Source: Akkermansia muciniphila
GTDB lineage: Bacteria > Verrucomicrobiota > Verrucomicrobiia > Limisphaerales > UBA9464
Reading direction: 5' to 3'
DNA length: 6,335 bases
Assembly (NCBI GenBank): GCA_945873715.1
Contig: CAMCFL010000206.1
Coordinates: forward strand, 1 to 6,335
Notes under the pieces: generated by a model
Told to the model about the DNA's origin: nothing
Databases searched by the model: none
Seen by the model: only the letters and a program-made list of their open reading frames with translations
Shown: positions 1 through 6,335 of the stretch, piece after piece
Numbering within the stretch: the first letter of the stretch is position 1
Layout: each line of letters opens with the position of its first letter
Program-made: the position numbers and the translations under genes

Positions 1-879
1 GAAGGGGGGATTCTGACCAGGAGGTCGATTCACTGGCGCAGGCGGCTGATTGCGCGAATCCGTCGGGCTGCCTTGAGCGGGAGCGGCAGGGGCACCGGGG
101 GCCGCCGGGGCTCCTGGACGTGCATCCCGGCCGCGGGGATCCGAACCGGGACGCCGGTAACCCAACTTGGAGAGATCGATGGAACCGATCTTCTCACCCA
201 ATCGCGGGGACGGAGGTGCACCGCCGGCGGGCGAAGCCGGGACCGGCGTGGGGGACGAGGTGGGTGCGGAGGGACGGCTGCCAGGTGCGGGCGTCGCCAC
301 CGTGGACGACGGAGGCGGAGTCCTCTGGACCTCGGTGCCCGATCCGCGGGAAGCGGCTTCGGTCGTCGCCGGCGAGTGGGGCGGGGTGGAAGCGGGAGCG
401 ACGTGAGCAACGACCGCAGGTTCGGCAGCACTCACGGGCGGGGCGGACTCGGCCGCAGAACCCATCCCGGACGCAGGGGCGAGGCTGGATTCGGAAGCAC
501 TGGATGAGGCCGGGCCGTCGTCCTGGTAGGACTCGGGAGTCCGGGAAAACGGCGGGTCGGCAGGTGCTTCCGAAGCTCCGTCGTTTCCGGAGGACGGCTC
601 GTCCTGATAACGGGAGTCGGCCTCGGATTCAGTGTAGGATTCTTCCGGCACCGGATCCGGAACCCGGATGATGGTGACCGGGGTGAAATCCTGAGCCGGC
701 ACGGCGGGCGTGGCCTGAGAGAGCGGCAGGAGCTGCTGCTCGAGATATTCGGCGGTGATCTTGTCCAACGAACTGGACGGAACCTTGGCGGCGGAGATTC
801 CCAGTTCCTTCGCCCTGACGAGAACGAATCTGCTCTCGAGGTTGAGCTTCTTGGCGATTTCGTAAATGCGGACGGGCAT
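1..879 (-). CDS. infB: Translation initiation factor IF-2, N-terminal part (cut by the left window edge)
   Basis: An uninterrupted minus-strand frame of 293 codons runs from an ATG at 879 to the window edge. IF-2 is the cytoplasmic GTPase that places initiator fMet-tRNA on the 30S subunit and promotes subunit joining. Residues 1 to about 50 (start MPVRIYEIAKKLNLES, later KVPSSSLDKI) match the IF2_N domain, a small helical module near the N terminus of bacterial IF-2. From about residue 53 to the edge the protein is a low-complexity linker rich in Ala, Pro, Ser, Thr and Glu with no fold visible, typical of the variable region before the GTPase core. The G domain and C-terminal domains lie outside the window, so identity rests on IF2_N plus the position 47 bases after nusA, a conserved gene order. 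No convincing Shine-Dalgarno precedes the ATG; translation may rely on the upstream gene or on a leaderless-like mode. Co-transcription with nusA is likely. Confidence 0.9.
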   Translation of the reverse strand, partial: MPVRIYEIAKKLNLESRFVLVRAKELGISAAKVPSSSLDKITAEYLEQQLLPLSQATPAVPAQDFTPVTIIRVPDPVPEESYTESEADSRYQDEPSSGNDGASEAPADPPFSRTPESYQDDGPASSSASESSLAPASGMGSAAESAPPVSAAEPAVVAHVAPASTPPHSPATTEAASRGSGTEVQRTPPPSSTVATPAPGSRPSAPTSSPTPVPASPAGGAPPSPRLGEKIGSIDLSKLGYRRPGSDPRGRDARPGAPAAPGAPAAPAQGSPTDSRNQPPAPVNRPPGQNPPF

Positions 880-926
880 ACCGGGATTCGGGAATGGAAC
901 GGCGGACGGATTGCAGCGACGGGTGG

Positions 927-2204
927 TTAGAGGGAGGCGATGGGGCCGCCGGCCTGGCGACGCGCAAATTCTCCGCGGGCGGCTTCGAGAACGAGAAGGG
1001 CGGAATCACCGATTCCGGGCAGGGATTCCAGGTCAGGGATGTCTACCTGAACCAGATCTTCGAGGGCGTGGAAGCCCGCGTTGACCAGCACCCGGGCCTG
1101 ATCCGGGGTGATTCCCGGCACATGGGCAAACTCCTGAATGACGTGTTCCACCTTGTCGGCGAAACCGGACACCTTCTCGGCTTCGGGCTCGATCGAGATC
1201 CGCCACCCGGTGATGCGCTCGGTGAGTCGGGTGTTCTGACCCCGCTTGCCGATGGCCAGCGACAATTGGTCGGCTGCGCACTTGATGATCACGCGGTGCG
1301 CCGCTTCATCAATCTGGATGCCCTTGAGTTTGGCCGGGGCGAGGGCGTTGGCGATGAACGTCTTGACATCCGGCGACCAAGGGATGATGTCGACCTTCTC
1401 GTTATTGAGTTCTCGGACGATGTTCTTCACCCGTTGCCCGCGAAGGCCAACACAGGCACCGACGGGATCCACCTTCGAGTCACGGCTATAGACCGCCAAC
1501 TTGGTGCGAAAGCCTGGTTCACGGGCGATTTCCTTGACCTCGATGGTGCCGTCCGAGATCTCGGAGACTTCGAGGCGGAAGAGTTTGAGGACGAAATTGG
1601 GGTCTGCGCGGGACAGGATCACCTCTGGACCGCGGGTGGTATTCTCGACCGCCTTGACGTAGCAGCGGATGCGTTCGCCAATCTGATATTCCTCGGTGGG
1701 AACCCGTTCACGGTTCGGCATCAGGGCCTCGGCCTTGCCGAGGTCGAGCACGACGTCGGAACGTTCGAACCGACGGACGGTACCGCTGACGATATCGCCA
1801 ACCCGATCCTTGAACTCGGAGAAAATCATCTCCTTTTCGGCGCGGCGAACCTGCTGGAGCAGGGCCTGCTTCGCATGCTGGGCAGCGATGCGGCCGAAGT
1901 CCTGCGGGGTGACTTCAATCTCGATTTCATCTCCCTGCTTCACTTCGGCGAAGCCATGCCGGCGCGCTTCGATGATCGAGATCTGATCGTGTTTGGAGAG
2001 GACCTTTTCCGCGACGATCAGCTTGGCCCAGGCCTTGGTAGCCCCGGTCTTGGGATCGATCGTGACACGGAGCTCCCGGGCAGGGCCCACCGCCTTTTTG
2101 GCGGCTGCCACCAGCGATTCCTGGACGGCGTTCAAAAGGCGATCTTTAGGGATCCCCTTTTCCTTCTCCCACTGGTCCAGCACTGCAAGAAAATCAGCGT
2201 TCAT
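927..2204 (-). CDS. nusA: Transcription termination/antitermination factor NusA (425 aa)
   Basis: NusA binds RNA polymerase and nascent RNA, promotes pausing and intrinsic termination, and takes part in antitermination complexes. The frame encodes, in order, the polymerase-binding N-terminal domain (about 1-125), an S1 domain (about 133-200), KH1 (about 230-290, with GLRG at 253-256), KH2 (about 295-345, with LAIGKRGQN at 316-324), and one C-terminal helix-hairpin-helix unit (about 360-415, with LPGIGDSALL). E. coli NusA is 495 aa and ends in two acidic repeats; here the protein ends soon after a single helix-hairpin-helix segment, as in many non-proteobacterial forms. The ATG at 2204 is chosen because MNADFLAVLDQWEKEKGI matches the usual NusA start. 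An in-frame GTG at 2255 would add 17 residues, but it lies inside the leader terminator hairpin. The stop (TAA) is at 927-929. infB follows after 47 bases. Expression may be controlled by the leader hairpins upstream. Confidence 0.96.
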   Translation of the reverse strand: MNADFLAVLDQWEKEKGIPKDRLLNAVQESLVAAAKKAVGPARELRVTIDPKTGATKAWAKLIVAEKVLSKHDQISIIEARRHGFAEVKQGDEIEIEVTPQDFGRIAAQHAKQALLQQVRRAEKEMIFSEFKDRVGDIVSGTVRRFERSDVVLDLGKAEALMPNRERVPTEEYQIGERIRCYVKAVENTTRGPEVILSRADPNFVLKLFRLEVSEISDGTIEVKEIAREPGFRTKLAVYSRDSKVDPVGACVGLRGQRVKNIVRELNNEKVDIIPWSPDVKTFIANALAPAKLKGIQIDEAAHRVIIKCAADQLSLAIGKRGQNTRLTERITGWRISIEPEAEKVSGFADKVEHVIQEFAHVPGITPDQARVLVNAGFHALEDLVQVDIPDLESLPGIGDSALLVLEAARGEFARRQAGGPIASL

Positions 2205-2232
2205 ACGCGCTCGGTCAGCCCCCCATGCGGAC

Positions 2233-2263
2233 AAAAAAAAGTCGGCAGTTTTCACCTCCGACT
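2233..2263 (-). terminator. Intrinsic terminator-like hairpin in the nusA leader
   Basis: On the minus strand AGTCGG (2263-2258) pairs perfectly with CCGACT (2245-2240) around a 12-base loop, and a run of eight T follows (2240-2233). Two further pairs (AG/CT) are possible inside with one bulged G, and G-U/A-U pairs can extend the base into the T run. The T run exists only for minus-strand transcripts, so the signal points into nusA and away from the exosortase gene. It lies upstream of its own gene, which makes attenuation the most natural role. The stem is short, so termination may be partial or need NusA. Confidence 0.6.
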
Positions 2264-2272
2264 CTCGCTGGC

Positions 2273-2284
2273 CGGCCGAAGCCG
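2273..2284 (-). other. Short RNA hairpin with UUCG tetraloop in the nusA leader
   Basis: The minus strand reads CGGC-TTCG-GCCG, a four-base-pair stem closed by C(UUCG)G, with a possible fifth U-G pair. C(UUCG)G is a known exceptionally stable tetraloop. It sits 9 bases before the terminator hairpin, so it would fold first during transcription and could act as a pause or a folding nucleus. Short GC-rich palindromes occur by chance in DNA of this composition. Confidence 0.4.
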
Positions 2285-2309
2285 AACCGGGAAGCTGTAA
2301 TAGCGGTGC

Positions 2310-2339
2310 AACCTAGATTTTTGCAGGTCGGAACGTCAA
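2310..2339 (-). promoter_or_regulatory. Candidate sigma-70-type promoter for nusA-infB
   Basis: On the minus strand TTGACG (2339-2334, five of six matches to the -35 consensus) is followed after 18 bases by TAGGTT (2315-2310, a weak -10 keeping the key first TA and last T). Predicted start is about 2301-2304. A second possible -10, TATTAC at 2302-2297, has no good -35. Either choice puts both leader hairpins in the transcript. Assigned by eye only. Confidence 0.4.
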
Positions 2340-2432
2340 GGTGCATTTACCGGTACCGCGTGGGGTAGAGGTCGCCGGTTGACCCTTGCGGGTGGGGTGG
2401 TCAGGGTCTTGCTCATGTCATCTGACGTGGCC

Positions 2433-2439
2433 GGAGAGG
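2433..2439 (+). promoter_or_regulatory. Ribosome binding site deciding the exosortase start
   Basis: GGAGAGG lies 5 bases before the ATG at 2445. The other in-frame starts, TTG 2379 and ATG 2415, lack a comparable motif at the right spacing, so this site favours 2445. Confidence 0.55.
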
Positions 2440-2444
2440 CCGTG

Positions 2445-4052
2445 ATGGGGGCCGCCACACCCGGCTCGAAGCTTCGGATGAACTGGGCGTTCACCTTTTT
2501 GGAAGCGGTCCTGTGGACCTGGTCGATCCTGGTCTGCGTTCCCTATTGGCTCCGCGATGAGAACTATGCCTACGGATGGTTTGTCCCGGTCGGGATGTTT
2601 CTGTTCCTGTGGATGCGGTTGGGAAGCCAGAAGGCGGAGTTCTGGGAAGCGTGCGGTCGTGAGGGGCGCGCCACCGGGAAGGTGAGTCCGTGGCTGATCG
2701 CATTGCCAGGGTTGGCGTTGTTCCCCCTCGAAGTCTATCGGGAAGAGTATTACCAGTCCGGCATCGTGCTTTGGGCGATCAATATCGCCAAGGTGGGCTT
2801 CTCGATCGCGGGTGCCTGGTGGCTCGGGGGATCCCGTCTGTTGAAGCTGACCCTGTTTCCCCTCCTGTTTTTCCTGACCGCCGTTCCATGGCCGGCCCGG
2901 ATCGCGCATCCGCTCCAACAGAATCTGATGATCGGGGTCGCCCAGGTGCTTTCAGAAATCCTTCTGTGGATGGATGTTCCAGTACGTACCCAGGGTGCGG
3001 TGCTCGAGTTGACCCGGGGTACGGTCGGGATCGTCGAGGCCTGCAGCGGCATCCGGTCGCTTCAATCCGGCCTGATGGTCAGCCTGGCGGTAGGCGAGTT
3101 GATGTGGCTGTCGCGGGTCCACCGGGGCGTGTTGGTGGCGCTCGGAATCGGCTTGGCCCTCTTCAGCAACCTGGCTCGCACCTTTGTGCTCTGCTGGCTG
3201 GTGGAAAGGTCCGGTGCAGACGCGATGCACGCCCAGCACGACCTGGTTGGCAACGTCGCCATGTATTCCCTCTACGGCCTGATCTTCGGGGCGGGCATGT
3301 GGTTCTCGCGGGGACAACAGGGAATCTGGCCGCGCCAGGACGCGGGCAGTTGGGCAGACCGGATCTCCCGATTGAGCTGGGAGCATGTCCCTGACTTTCG
3401 ACCGTTGCTGGGCATGACCGTCGCCATGTTTGTGCTCGTCCACGGCTGGTACAAGGTCCTTGAGGTCCGGGCGAATCCGCAGACCCAACCCGCGTTTGCT
3501 CTCCTGTCGGGGGACGGATCTGGAAATGAAAAAAGGGAGTTCGATGCGACGGTCTGGGCACAATTGGGCGCGACCGAAGGAGATTCGGTCCAGCGACGTG
3601 AGCCGACGGCACCGCTCGGGGTGGTGTCGAGTTCCCACTTGTTTTGGCGGCCGTCGGCGATGAGTCGGACCGCGTTGCATCATCGTCCTGACGTGTGCAT
3701 GCCGGGATCCGGGTGGAAGGCGGACGGGGACGTGGGTGAAACGACGGTCGAGATTTCCGGGCAGTCGCTGAAGTTCGTGGTATTCCGGTTCAGTCGTGAG
3801 GATAGCGGTGGCAAGCGGATCAACGCCCTGATGTTGTGGGGGGTCTGGCGAAATGGGGCGGAGGTGCCCTTCGATTTCTCCGACAAGATGACGGCGTTAC
3901 CCGAGAAGTACGGGATGTTGCCGACCGCCCGGCATATGTTGGGGATCGAGCTGCTATCGGTGATGGTGCCTTACGAAAGTGGGGAGCCGCCGTTGGAGCT
4001 TGCCCGCCAGGCCCTGCCCCGGATGTATTCCTACCAGCCGGTCATTCGATAG
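2445..4052 (+). CDS. Exosortase fused to a C-terminal EpsI-like domain (535 aa)
   Basis: Exosortases are integral-membrane cysteine transpeptidase-like enzymes thought to cleave C-terminal PEP-CTERM-type sorting signals during export, often linked to exopolysaccharide synthesis. Numbered from the ATG at 2445, residues 1 to about 335 form roughly eight to ten hydrophobic segments. They carry the three expected catalytic positions: Cys200 in EACSGIRS, Arg245 in SNLART, and His265 in QHDLVGN. After a last membrane segment (about 319-335), the soluble remainder resembles EpsI (DUF3485): HHRPDVCMPGSGW at 412-424 matches the family's Cys-Pro-Gly-x-Gly-Trp signature, followed by a beta-rich region. 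EpsI is often a separate gene next to the exosortase; here the two are one protein. The start at 2445 is favoured by GGAGAGG; upstream starts at 2415 or 2379 would only lengthen the cytoplasmic tail. The exosortase subtype cannot be assigned by eye. The next gene begins 15 bases after the stop, suggesting an operon. Confidence 0.88.
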   Translation: MGAATPGSKLRMNWAFTFLEAVLWTWSILVCVPYWLRDENYAYGWFVPVGMFLFLWMRLGSQKAEFWEACGREGRATGKVSPWLIALPGLALFPLEVYREEYYQSGIVLWAINIAKVGFSIAGAWWLGGSRLLKLTLFPLLFFLTAVPWPARIAHPLQQNLMIGVAQVLSEILLWMDVPVRTQGAVLELTRGTVGIVEACSGIRSLQSGLMVSLAVGELMWLSRVHRGVLVALGIGLALFSNLARTFVLCWLVERSGADAMHAQHDLVGNVAMYSLYGLIFGAGMWFSRGQQGIWPRQDAGSWADRISRLSWEHVPDFRPLLGMTVAMFVLVHGWYKVLEVRANPQTQPAFALLSGDGSGNEKREFDATVWAQLGATEGDSVQRREPTAPLGVVSSSHLFWRPSAMSRTALHHRPDVCMPGSGWKADGDVGETTVEISGQSLKFVVFRFSREDSGGKRINALMLWGVWRNGAEVPFDFSDKMTALPEKYGMLPTARHMLGIELLSVMVPYESGEPPLELARQALPRMYSYQPVIR

Positions 4053-4067
4053 CGCTCCCTGGAGTCC

Positions 4068-5813
4068 ATGTCCCCTTCGAATCCAGTCCTGCCTCCGCCA
4101 CCGGATCCCCCGGGGGGGGCACCGCGTCGGCTCGGGAGATCGATGCGTTTCGTGATGGTCCTGGCCTGCCTGACGGGACTGGCGGTGGTGATTCAGGCGG
4201 TGGCCCGGCCGGTCTATCGGAAGGCCAAGGTCCTGAGGGCCCGCAGCGCGGCCCGCGAAGCATCGGACTTGATGGTGGCGGATAAGCTGGAGGAAGCCTC
4301 CCGACATTCGCGCCTCGCCTATGAGTTTGCACCGGACAAACCCGAGGTCCTGCGGGTGGTGGCCCGGTTGAGCACGCGCTTGGGGCACCCGGACGCGTTT
4401 GCCCGGCATCAGGCGTTTGCCGCGACCGGGAGGGCGGACCTGACCGATCGCATCGAGATGGCGGAACTCGCGGTGCGCACGGGGCGGACGGATGCCGCCC
4501 GCCCCTTGCTCACGGTTCTCATGAAGGAAGTCCCCACGGACCGCCGGGTGTGGCGGTTGGCACAGAGGCAGGTTCGGCAGTTGGGAGATCTGACTCAAGC
4601 GATCCAACTCGCGCGCGTGGTGGTTTCTCGGTTTGCCAGTGATTCCGAGGCGGAGCTCGAACTGGCCACGCTGCTCCTGCTGACGGGGGAACCCGTGCGC
4701 GTCGAGGAAGGGATCCGGATCCTCTGGGGCGTGGCGCTCAGCCGATCCCCGAGCCAGCGGAACGCGGTCGCGATCCTGGCAAGGCGACCCAGTCTGAAGC
4801 CGTCGGAGGCGGAGACGTTGGCACGGGTGCTCGATGGTTCTGCGGGGGCATCGGTTTCCCTGACGAGCGTCCTCCTCTCCTGTCAGTTGCGTCTCCGATC
4901 CCATCCGGAGAAGCGGTTGGAATGGCTGGCCCGGGCGCTCCGCTCCGTCCCCACCAATGCCCCCGTGCCCGAGGTCTGCGAACTGGTTCTCTGGCTGGGC
5001 GAGCACGACGCGGTTTCTTTGGCTGATGTCTATCTTCCACCGGAACGTTGCCGCACCAATTTCGCGCTGATGGCCGCCCGACTCGATTTTCTCATGGGAA
5101 TGGGACGGGACGAGGAGTTCCTTCAGGCGGTATTCGATCCGGCCAATGTGCTGGATTCCGGAACGCGGGCGGCGGCCCAGGGAACGCTGGCGGCGAGACA
5201 GGGCCGTAGGGATGAGGCGGAGCGGGCGTTCAGAGGGGCCTTGGATGAGGCAGGAGCACGATCCCATCTGGTGGCACCGCTGGTGGCGCGTGAGGCGGAG
5301 CGCCATGGGTTCAACGCGGTGGCGGTGCAGGCGCTCCAGTTGCAGATGAAAACCCCGGGAGCAGGGTTGGAAGCGGCACGACGGATCCTGCGTCTGCTGA
5401 GGACCGAACCGGACCTGCGCGAAGCCCTCGTGACCCTGCGGCGCCTGCATGTCCTGCTGCCGGGGGACGACACCGTGGTCCGCGAGCGAGTCTGGCATGA
5501 ATTGTTCATGGGCGAGAATTCCGAGTGGGCGCTGGCGGAACTGAAACGCCGTTCCGCAGAACAGCCGTCGGACGCCACGTTCTTGCCTGCGCTGGCGTTT
5601 GCGCACTGGCGGGCGGGGAATGCAGCCGAAGCCCTGGTGACGATCGAGTCGGCGTCTCCGGACCCTGCAAGGTTGTCGCCCCGGGAGAAGGTCGTCTACG
5701 CCCTGTTGCTGGGTGCGAACAACCAACGGGAAGCAGCCCGACGGGTGGCGCGGATGATTCCGCCCGAGTCGATGCGGAAGCAGTTTGGCGAGCTCCTGGC
5801 CCCTTGGCTGTAG
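4068..5813 (+). CDS. Membrane-anchored TPR-like repeat protein (581 aa)
   Basis: No specific family is recognised. Residues 1-25 are Pro-rich (SPSNPVLPPPPDPP), 27-47 form one hydrophobic segment followed by basic residues, and the rest is almost entirely amphipathic Ala/Leu/Arg/Glu-rich helices. Helix pairs of TPR type are recognisable at about 62-95, 160-205 and 504-555 (ALAFAHWRAGNAAEAL is the clearest); many other repeats are degenerate. The likely topology is a single N-terminal anchor with a large, probably periplasmic, helical scaffold for protein contacts. It starts 15 bases after the exosortase gene, so a role in the same sorting or polysaccharide-export assembly is inferred. Start choice is uncertain: ATG 4068 has GGAG only 3 bases before it, while ATG 4143 (residue 26) has GGGAG 4 bases before it and would begin MRFVMVLACLTGL, directly at the membrane segment. 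The stop is TAG at 5811-5813. Confidence 0.8.
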   Translation: MSPSNPVLPPPPDPPGGAPRRLGRSMRFVMVLACLTGLAVVIQAVARPVYRKAKVLRARSAAREASDLMVADKLEEASRHSRLAYEFAPDKPEVLRVVARLSTRLGHPDAFARHQAFAATGRADLTDRIEMAELAVRTGRTDAARPLLTVLMKEVPTDRRVWRLAQRQVRQLGDLTQAIQLARVVVSRFASDSEAELELATLLLLTGEPVRVEEGIRILWGVALSRSPSQRNAVAILARRPSLKPSEAETLARVLDGSAGASVSLTSVLLSCQLRLRSHPEKRLEWLARALRSVPTNAPVPEVCELVLWLGEHDAVSLADVYLPPERCRTNFALMAARLDFLMGMGRDEEFLQAVFDPANVLDSGTRAAAQGTLAARQGRRDEAERAFRGALDEAGARSHLVAPLVAREAERHGFNAVAVQALQLQMKTPGAGLEAARRILRLLRTEPDLREALVTLRRLHVLLPGDDTVVRERVWHELFMGENSEWALAELKRRSAEQPSDATFLPALAFAHWRAGNAAEALVTIESASPDPARLSPREKVVYALLLGANNQREAARRVARMIPPESMRKQFGELLAPWL

Positions 5814-5840
5814 CGCCCAATGCCGGTCTGCCCTTGACCC

Positions 5841-6335
5841 ATGCCCCTCGTCGAATCCTCCCGGTACCTGGCTCCCCGTCTTCTCCGCGACGGCCACGCG
5901 ATGACGGTGTTTCCCAGTCTCTCCCGGCGTGTGGAGGGGGTTCAGTACGTGCGGCGTCGGGTGGAGTTGGCTGATGGTGATTTCCTGGATGCCGACCTGT
6001 CGACGGTAGGCGCGACGCGGGCGGTGGTGATCTCCCACGGGTTGGAAGGGCACTCACGTCGGTCCTACGTGCTGGGGATGGTGCGGGCGTTCAATCGGGC
6101 GGGATGGGATGCGGCAGCCTGGAATTTCCGTGGCAGTTCGGGCGATCCGAACCGTCTGATGGCATTCACCCACAGCGGTGCTTCCAACGACCTGGCGGAA
6201 GTGGTGAACGCCCTCCTGACCTGGCGGGCCTATCGGGAGGTCGCGGTGGTTGGATTCAGCCTGGGCGGCAACCTCACCCTCAAATACCTCGGCGAGAATC
6301 CGGCGATGTTGCCGCCGGAAGTGAAATGCGGAGTC
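5841..6335 (+). CDS. YheT-family alpha/beta hydrolase, N-terminal part (cut by the right window edge)
   Basis: The frame from ATG 5841 is open for 165 codons to the window edge. It matches the start of YheT-type alpha/beta-fold hydrolases, cytoplasmic serine hydrolases whose substrates are mostly unknown and which are often annotated as putative esterases. Visible motifs are a Pro/Arg-rich N terminus (SSRYLAPRLLRDGH) followed by FPSLSRR, the oxyanion-hole segment HGLEGH (66-71), the family-typical NFRGSSGDPNR (95-105), and the nucleophile elbow GFSLGG with Ser140 (138-143). The catalytic Asp and His would lie beyond the edge. An in-frame TGA at 5835-5837 rules out an upstream start. No clear Shine-Dalgarno precedes the ATG. 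The gap of 27 bases from the TPR-like gene suggests co-transcription, but nothing in the sequence ties the enzyme to exosortase function. Confidence 0.88.
   Translation, partial: MPLVESSRYLAPRLLRDGHAMTVFPSLSRRVEGVQYVRRRVELADGDFLDADLSTVGATRAVVISHGLEGHSRRSYVLGMVRAFNRAGWDAAAWNFRGSSGDPNRLMAFTHSGASNDLAEVVNALLTWRAYREVAVVGFSLGGNLTLKYLGENPAMLPPEVKCGV

Larger units (their letters stand above)
2205..2304 (-). promoter_or_regulatory. nusA 5' leader, candidate transcription attenuator
   Basis: This is the presumed untranslated leader of nusA, from the predicted transcription start (about 2301-2304) to the start codon. Reading along the minus strand it contains a UUCG-capped hairpin (2284-2273), then a terminator-like hairpin with a T run (2263-2233), then about 28 bases to the ATG at 2204. 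The only near-perfect Shine-Dalgarno (GGAGGTGA, 2259-2252) is inside the terminator hairpin. A weaker purine run, GGGGGG at 2224-2219, is 14 bases before the ATG. NusA is known to enhance intrinsic termination, so feedback control of its own operon at this site is a reasonable inference. A separate short RNA of about 70 nt ending at the T run is an alternative reading. Confidence 0.5.

Noticed and set aside
73..671. Plus-strand Gly/Arg-rich frames opposite the start of infB
   Set aside because: Low-complexity composition mirrors the Ala/Pro/Ser-rich IF-2 linker; no start signal or motif.
894..2300. A 468-codon plus-strand frame opposite nusA
   Set aside because: The minus strand here is NusA with clear S1, KH and helix-hairpin-helix motifs. 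The opposite frame has no family-like features and arises from codon bias.
2348..2355. Palindrome TACCGGTA as an operator
   Set aside because: Only 8 bases with no second copy or flanking symmetry; expected by chance.
2382..2393. Small hairpin ACCC-TTGC-GGGT as a plus-strand terminator
   Set aside because: Only four pairs and no T run after it.
2379..2407. TTGACC as a -35 box for the exosortase gene
   Set aside because: No acceptable -10 lies 16-19 bases downstream, and a start there would leave hardly any leader before the ATG. The plus-strand promoter remains unidentified.
2690..3394. A 234-codon plus-strand frame within the exosortase gene
   Set aside because: Out of frame with a strongly supported membrane protein and made mostly of Arg/Gly/Pro; a frame shadow.
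3954..6053. A 699-codon open frame on the minus strand opposite the TPR-like gene
   Set aside because: It is rich in Arg, His, Pro and Gln with no recognisable motif and overlaps three well-supported plus-strand genes. Long antisense frames are common in GC-rich DNA.

Overview
The window looks like chromosomal DNA from a GC-rich Gram-negative bacterium, most likely of the Verrucomicrobiota. This is inferred from three things: an IF-2 start whose first ~50 residues form the small IF2_N domain followed by a very long Ala/Pro/Ser-rich linker, a short NusA, and an exosortase fused to an EpsI-like domain. No database search was possible, so the lineage is tentative.

Left half, minus strand: a transcription/translation block. 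nusA (2204 down to 927) is followed by the 5' part of infB (879 down to the window edge). rimP, the usual gene in front of nusA, is not adjacent here. A leader of about 100 bases precedes nusA. It carries a candidate promoter, a short UUCG-capped hairpin, and a hairpin with a run of eight T that looks like an intrinsic terminator. The strongest Shine-Dalgarno sequence of the leader lies inside that terminator hairpin. Because NusA itself stimulates intrinsic termination, this resembles a feedback attenuator and is the most interesting non-coding signal in the window.

Right half, plus strand, divergent from nusA: three closely packed genes. The first is an integral-membrane exosortase with a C-terminal EpsI-like domain. 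The second, 15 bases on, is a membrane-anchored helical-repeat (TPR-like) protein. The third, 27 bases further, is the start of a YheT-type alpha/beta hydrolase that runs off the right edge. The first two probably form a surface-protein sorting or exopolysaccharide-linked export unit. The hydrolase may simply be co-transcribed. No PEP-CTERM-like sorting substrate is visible in the window.

The 240 bases between the nusA and exosortase starts (2205-2444) are the only sizeable non-coding stretch. No rRNA, tRNA, mobile element or CRISPR array was seen.
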